Shown here: one piece after another, positions 62,302-64,000 of the stretch
How the letters are laid out: each line of letters opens with the position of its first letter
Numbering within the stretch: the stretch's first letter is position 1
NCBI GenBank assembly: GCA_963753055.1
Contig: CAVWAP010000001.1
Location: 434,001-498,000, forward strand
DNA length: 64,000 nt
Origin: JAUWGC01 sp963753055
Lineage (GTDB): Bacteria; Bacteroidota; Bacteroidia; Bacteroidales; B18-G4
Reading direction: 5' to 3'
Position numbers and translations under genes: made by a program
The notes under the pieces: model-generated
What the model was told of the DNA's origin: nothing
The model's input: only the letters and a program-made list of their open reading frames with translations
The model's database searches: none

Positions 62302-64000
62302 TTACCTGACCAATACGAAAGTCCCTTTTTGACTGGCAATGCTTCCATCCAGTATCTGGTAGTTCAGCAGGTATACATATACACCTACAGGCATTGATTT
62401 TCCGTTGTAGACTCCATCCCATCCTTCAGCAAAATTTTGGGTCTCAAAAATGAGTTTTCCCCACCGATCAAAAATCTGGAAAGTGTAGTTGGATTGGTCA
62501 ACATAGTTCCCAACGGGTTTGAATATTTTATTTATACCACCAGGACGGAAAGCGTTGGGCATATAAATGCTGGGCGTCCCCTGTAGTTGCAATATGTTAG
62601 AATAACTAATCTCCTGGAATCCATAAGCATTATCATCGGCTTCCACGGCAGCAACGATATAATCAAAACTACTGATTGTTGCTAAAGACTCGGATATTAC
62701 ATCAATGTATTCAGTCGTGCCTGGTGCAAGAGTGCTCACCGGTGAAGGCTCTATAGTGCCATTGATAACCCGGTAGACCTCATAAGCTTCAATGCTACCA
62801 TTCCAACCTGAAAATTCATTCCATTCCAGAAAGATCTCATTTTGGCTTCTGATATTTCCTTGTAACAGTATTGAGGGCATAGTATTAGTAAACAGAAGTT
62901 CATTACCACAGCTGTCGATTAAGCTGATCTTATACTGGTAAGAGGATTGTTGTATGTTGACAGACTGATCATTATAAGTTAATATATCTTCCGTAACAGG
63001 AGAGATCTCATCAATCTCATCAAAGCTGCCACTCGAAGGGTCCATCCTGTAAATCCTGACACTTTCAATAGTAGCTGCGGTATCAAGATATGTCTTGATT
63101 TCAAGATATTGGTTGTTCTCAACGCTTACGTTAGCCAGGTAATGAAATGCCGGCTTACCATAGTCAAATGCAAATACTGGCTTGATGCAGGAAGAAGATC
63201 CATAATTATTAGCATTAAATGCCCGCACATAATAATTATAGTGATTCCCAACTTCTATCCCTTCATGATTAAAAGAGGTTTGTCCTGCGGAAGTGGTCCC
63301 GATAAGTTGGAAAGGACCGCCTTCCCTGCTTGCATAAACCTGGTAACCCAGTATGAAGGGCTGCATATTGATGTATGGTGACCAGCTTAGCATATTGGAT
63401 GCCTCACAGGGATTGAAAGAAATATCATTTAACAATATGCTTTGCTGCGGTAATAGAAAAGTACCCAGACTTTTATTGCCACAGCTATCAAGGGTTGCTA
63501 ATGCATAGGCCTGGCTCTGATTGCATGGTTGAACACCAATATCCTTATAAATCGTATTTTCTTTCCCCCAAAGGGTATCGATAGGGATCCAGTTGCTGTT
63601 GATATAACGATAAATAAGGTAGCCAATAGCATCCGGCGCGGTGCTCTGCTGCCAACCAACAACAATCTCCTGGTCACTTGGATCGATACTGACAGAATCA
63701 ATTAAGGGCATAGGTGGTTTGATAATATCCTGGTAAAGTCCTCCTGCAATATTGGAAGCTGATAAACAACCATAGTCATCCTGAAGGATAACCTGGAAAC
63801 TCAATGAGTCATGGCAAACGCTTATTTCATATGTGTAACTATTCTGGGGTGTACTTCCCAGATGACTCCATGTGAAAAGTGGATATTCAAGTAAAATATT
63901 GAAATTGTTAGATACAGATGGTAGCGGGGGATTATGCATGTTGTTCCATGAAAGAAGGACTTCACCTTCCCCATTATCAGATGCTTGCATGAATAATGTT
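62302..64000 (-). CDS. Large surface protein with fibronectin-III-like repeats and T9SS type-B (gliding-motility-type) C-terminus, partial
   Basis: The frame is open to the window edge, so the N-terminus is missing; 566 or so codons are visible. Several Fn3-like repeats can be read (EVLLSWNNM, EIVVGWQQST, SNMLSWSPYI, EIFLEWNEFSGW), each followed by a 'YxVYR/A' strand and spaced by 90-120 residues. The final 85 residues form the type-B sorting domain (CHU_C): SIYMPNAFRPGGINKIFKPV, FQIFDRWGKLIFETQ, GWDGVYNGKSMPVGVYVYLL and GTFVLVR at the end. Such proteins are exported by T9SS and held at the surface or released. 87 bp upstream of the guaB start on the same strand. Confidence 0.88.
   Translation of the reverse strand, partial: TLFMQASDNGEGEVLLSWNNMHNPPLPSVSNNFNILLEYPLFTWSHLGSTPQNSYTYEISVCHDSLSFQVILQDDYGCLSASNIAGGLYQDIIKPPMPLIDSVSIDPSDQEIVVGWQQSTAPDAIGYLIYRYINSNWIPIDTLWGKENTIYKDIGVQPCNQSQAYALATLDSCGNKSLGTFLLPQQSILLNDISFNPCEASNMLSWSPYINMQPFILGYQVYASREGGPFQLIGTTSAGQTSFNHEGIEVGNHYNYYVRAFNANNYGSSSCIKPVFAFDYGKPAFHYLANVSVENNQYLEIKTYLDTAATIESVRIYRMDPSSGSFDEIDEISPVTEDILTYNDQSVNIQQSSYQYKISLIDSCGNELLFTNTMPSILLQGNIRSQNEIFLEWNEFSGWNGSIEAYEVYRVINGTIEPSPVSTLAPGTTEYIDVISESLATISSFDYIVAAVEADDNAYGFQEISYSNILQLQGTPSIYMPNAFRPGGINKIFKPVGNYVDQSNYTFQIFDRWGKLIFETQNFAEGWDGVYNGKSMPVGVYVYLLNYQILDGSIASQKGTFVLVR

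Noticed and set aside
1..64000. Phage, insertion sequence, toxin-antitoxin or defence islands
   Set aside because: No integrase, transposase, restriction, Cas or toxin-like genes or terminal repeats were found on either strand.

Overview
The window is a chromosomal piece of a Bacteroidota bacterium, most likely a Bacteroidales/Marinilabiliales-type relative known from environmental genomes. The grounds are type IX secretion (T9SS) C-terminal sorting domains of both the A and B type, promoters of the Bacteroidota form (TTTG, about 20 bp, TAnnTTTG), almost no Shine-Dalgarno sequences, the order of the cell-wall (dcw) cluster, a glycine-lipid acyltransferase pair, and lipoprotein glycosidases of families GH2, GH20 and GH92. 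No tRNA, rRNA, insertion sequence, phage gene or CRISPR array was seen.

Layout. 1-4620 (minus): three tandem genes for T9SS-exported proteins, all broken by single-base frameshifts: a gingipain-like C25 peptidase and two copies of one duplicated secreted protein. 4718-4864: an intergenic spacer with 7-bp tandem repeats and the promoter of a ribosomal operon. 4913-7614 (plus): rplM, rpsI, a hairpin-bearing gap, rpsB and tsf, closed by a two-way terminator. 7686-23443 (minus): a yqeY-like gene and the full dcw cluster mraZ-rsmH-ftsL-ftsI-murE-mraY-murD-ftsW-murG-murC-ftsQ-ftsA-ftsZ, with three MraZ-type operator repeats upstream of mraZ. 23719-26129 (plus): a probable glycine-lipid pair and engB. 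26130-31213: a biotin carrier and carboxyltransferase, a YjbR-like protein, a small membrane protein and mutS2.

31297-50386 holds the most distinctive content, two plus-strand operons separated by one minus-strand T9SS protein. The first encodes a beta-mannosidase, a sugar MFS transporter, a glycosylasparaginase and a beta-hexosaminidase. The second encodes a GH3-like protein that lacks its catalytic nucleophile, a C69 dipeptidase, an ornithine-cyclodeaminase family enzyme, an S37 peptidase and a GH92 alpha-mannosidase. Together these activities could strip an asparagine-linked mannose glycan (alpha-mannose, beta-mannose, GlcNAc, GlcNAc-Asn) and break down the attached peptide. No SusC/SusD pair or endoglycosidase is present, so the input is probably short glycopeptides or glycosyl-asparagines. 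The GH20 and GH92 enzymes end in the same two-module tail, which ties the two operons together.

50383-64000 (minus): a 2-Cys peroxiredoxin, a TolC/permease/adaptor export set without its own ATPase, a MoxR ATPase, three SurA-like periplasmic folding factors in a row, guaB, and the C-terminal part of a large T9SS type-B surface protein that runs off the window. Genes are tightly packed and several convergent pairs touch or overlap at their stop codons.
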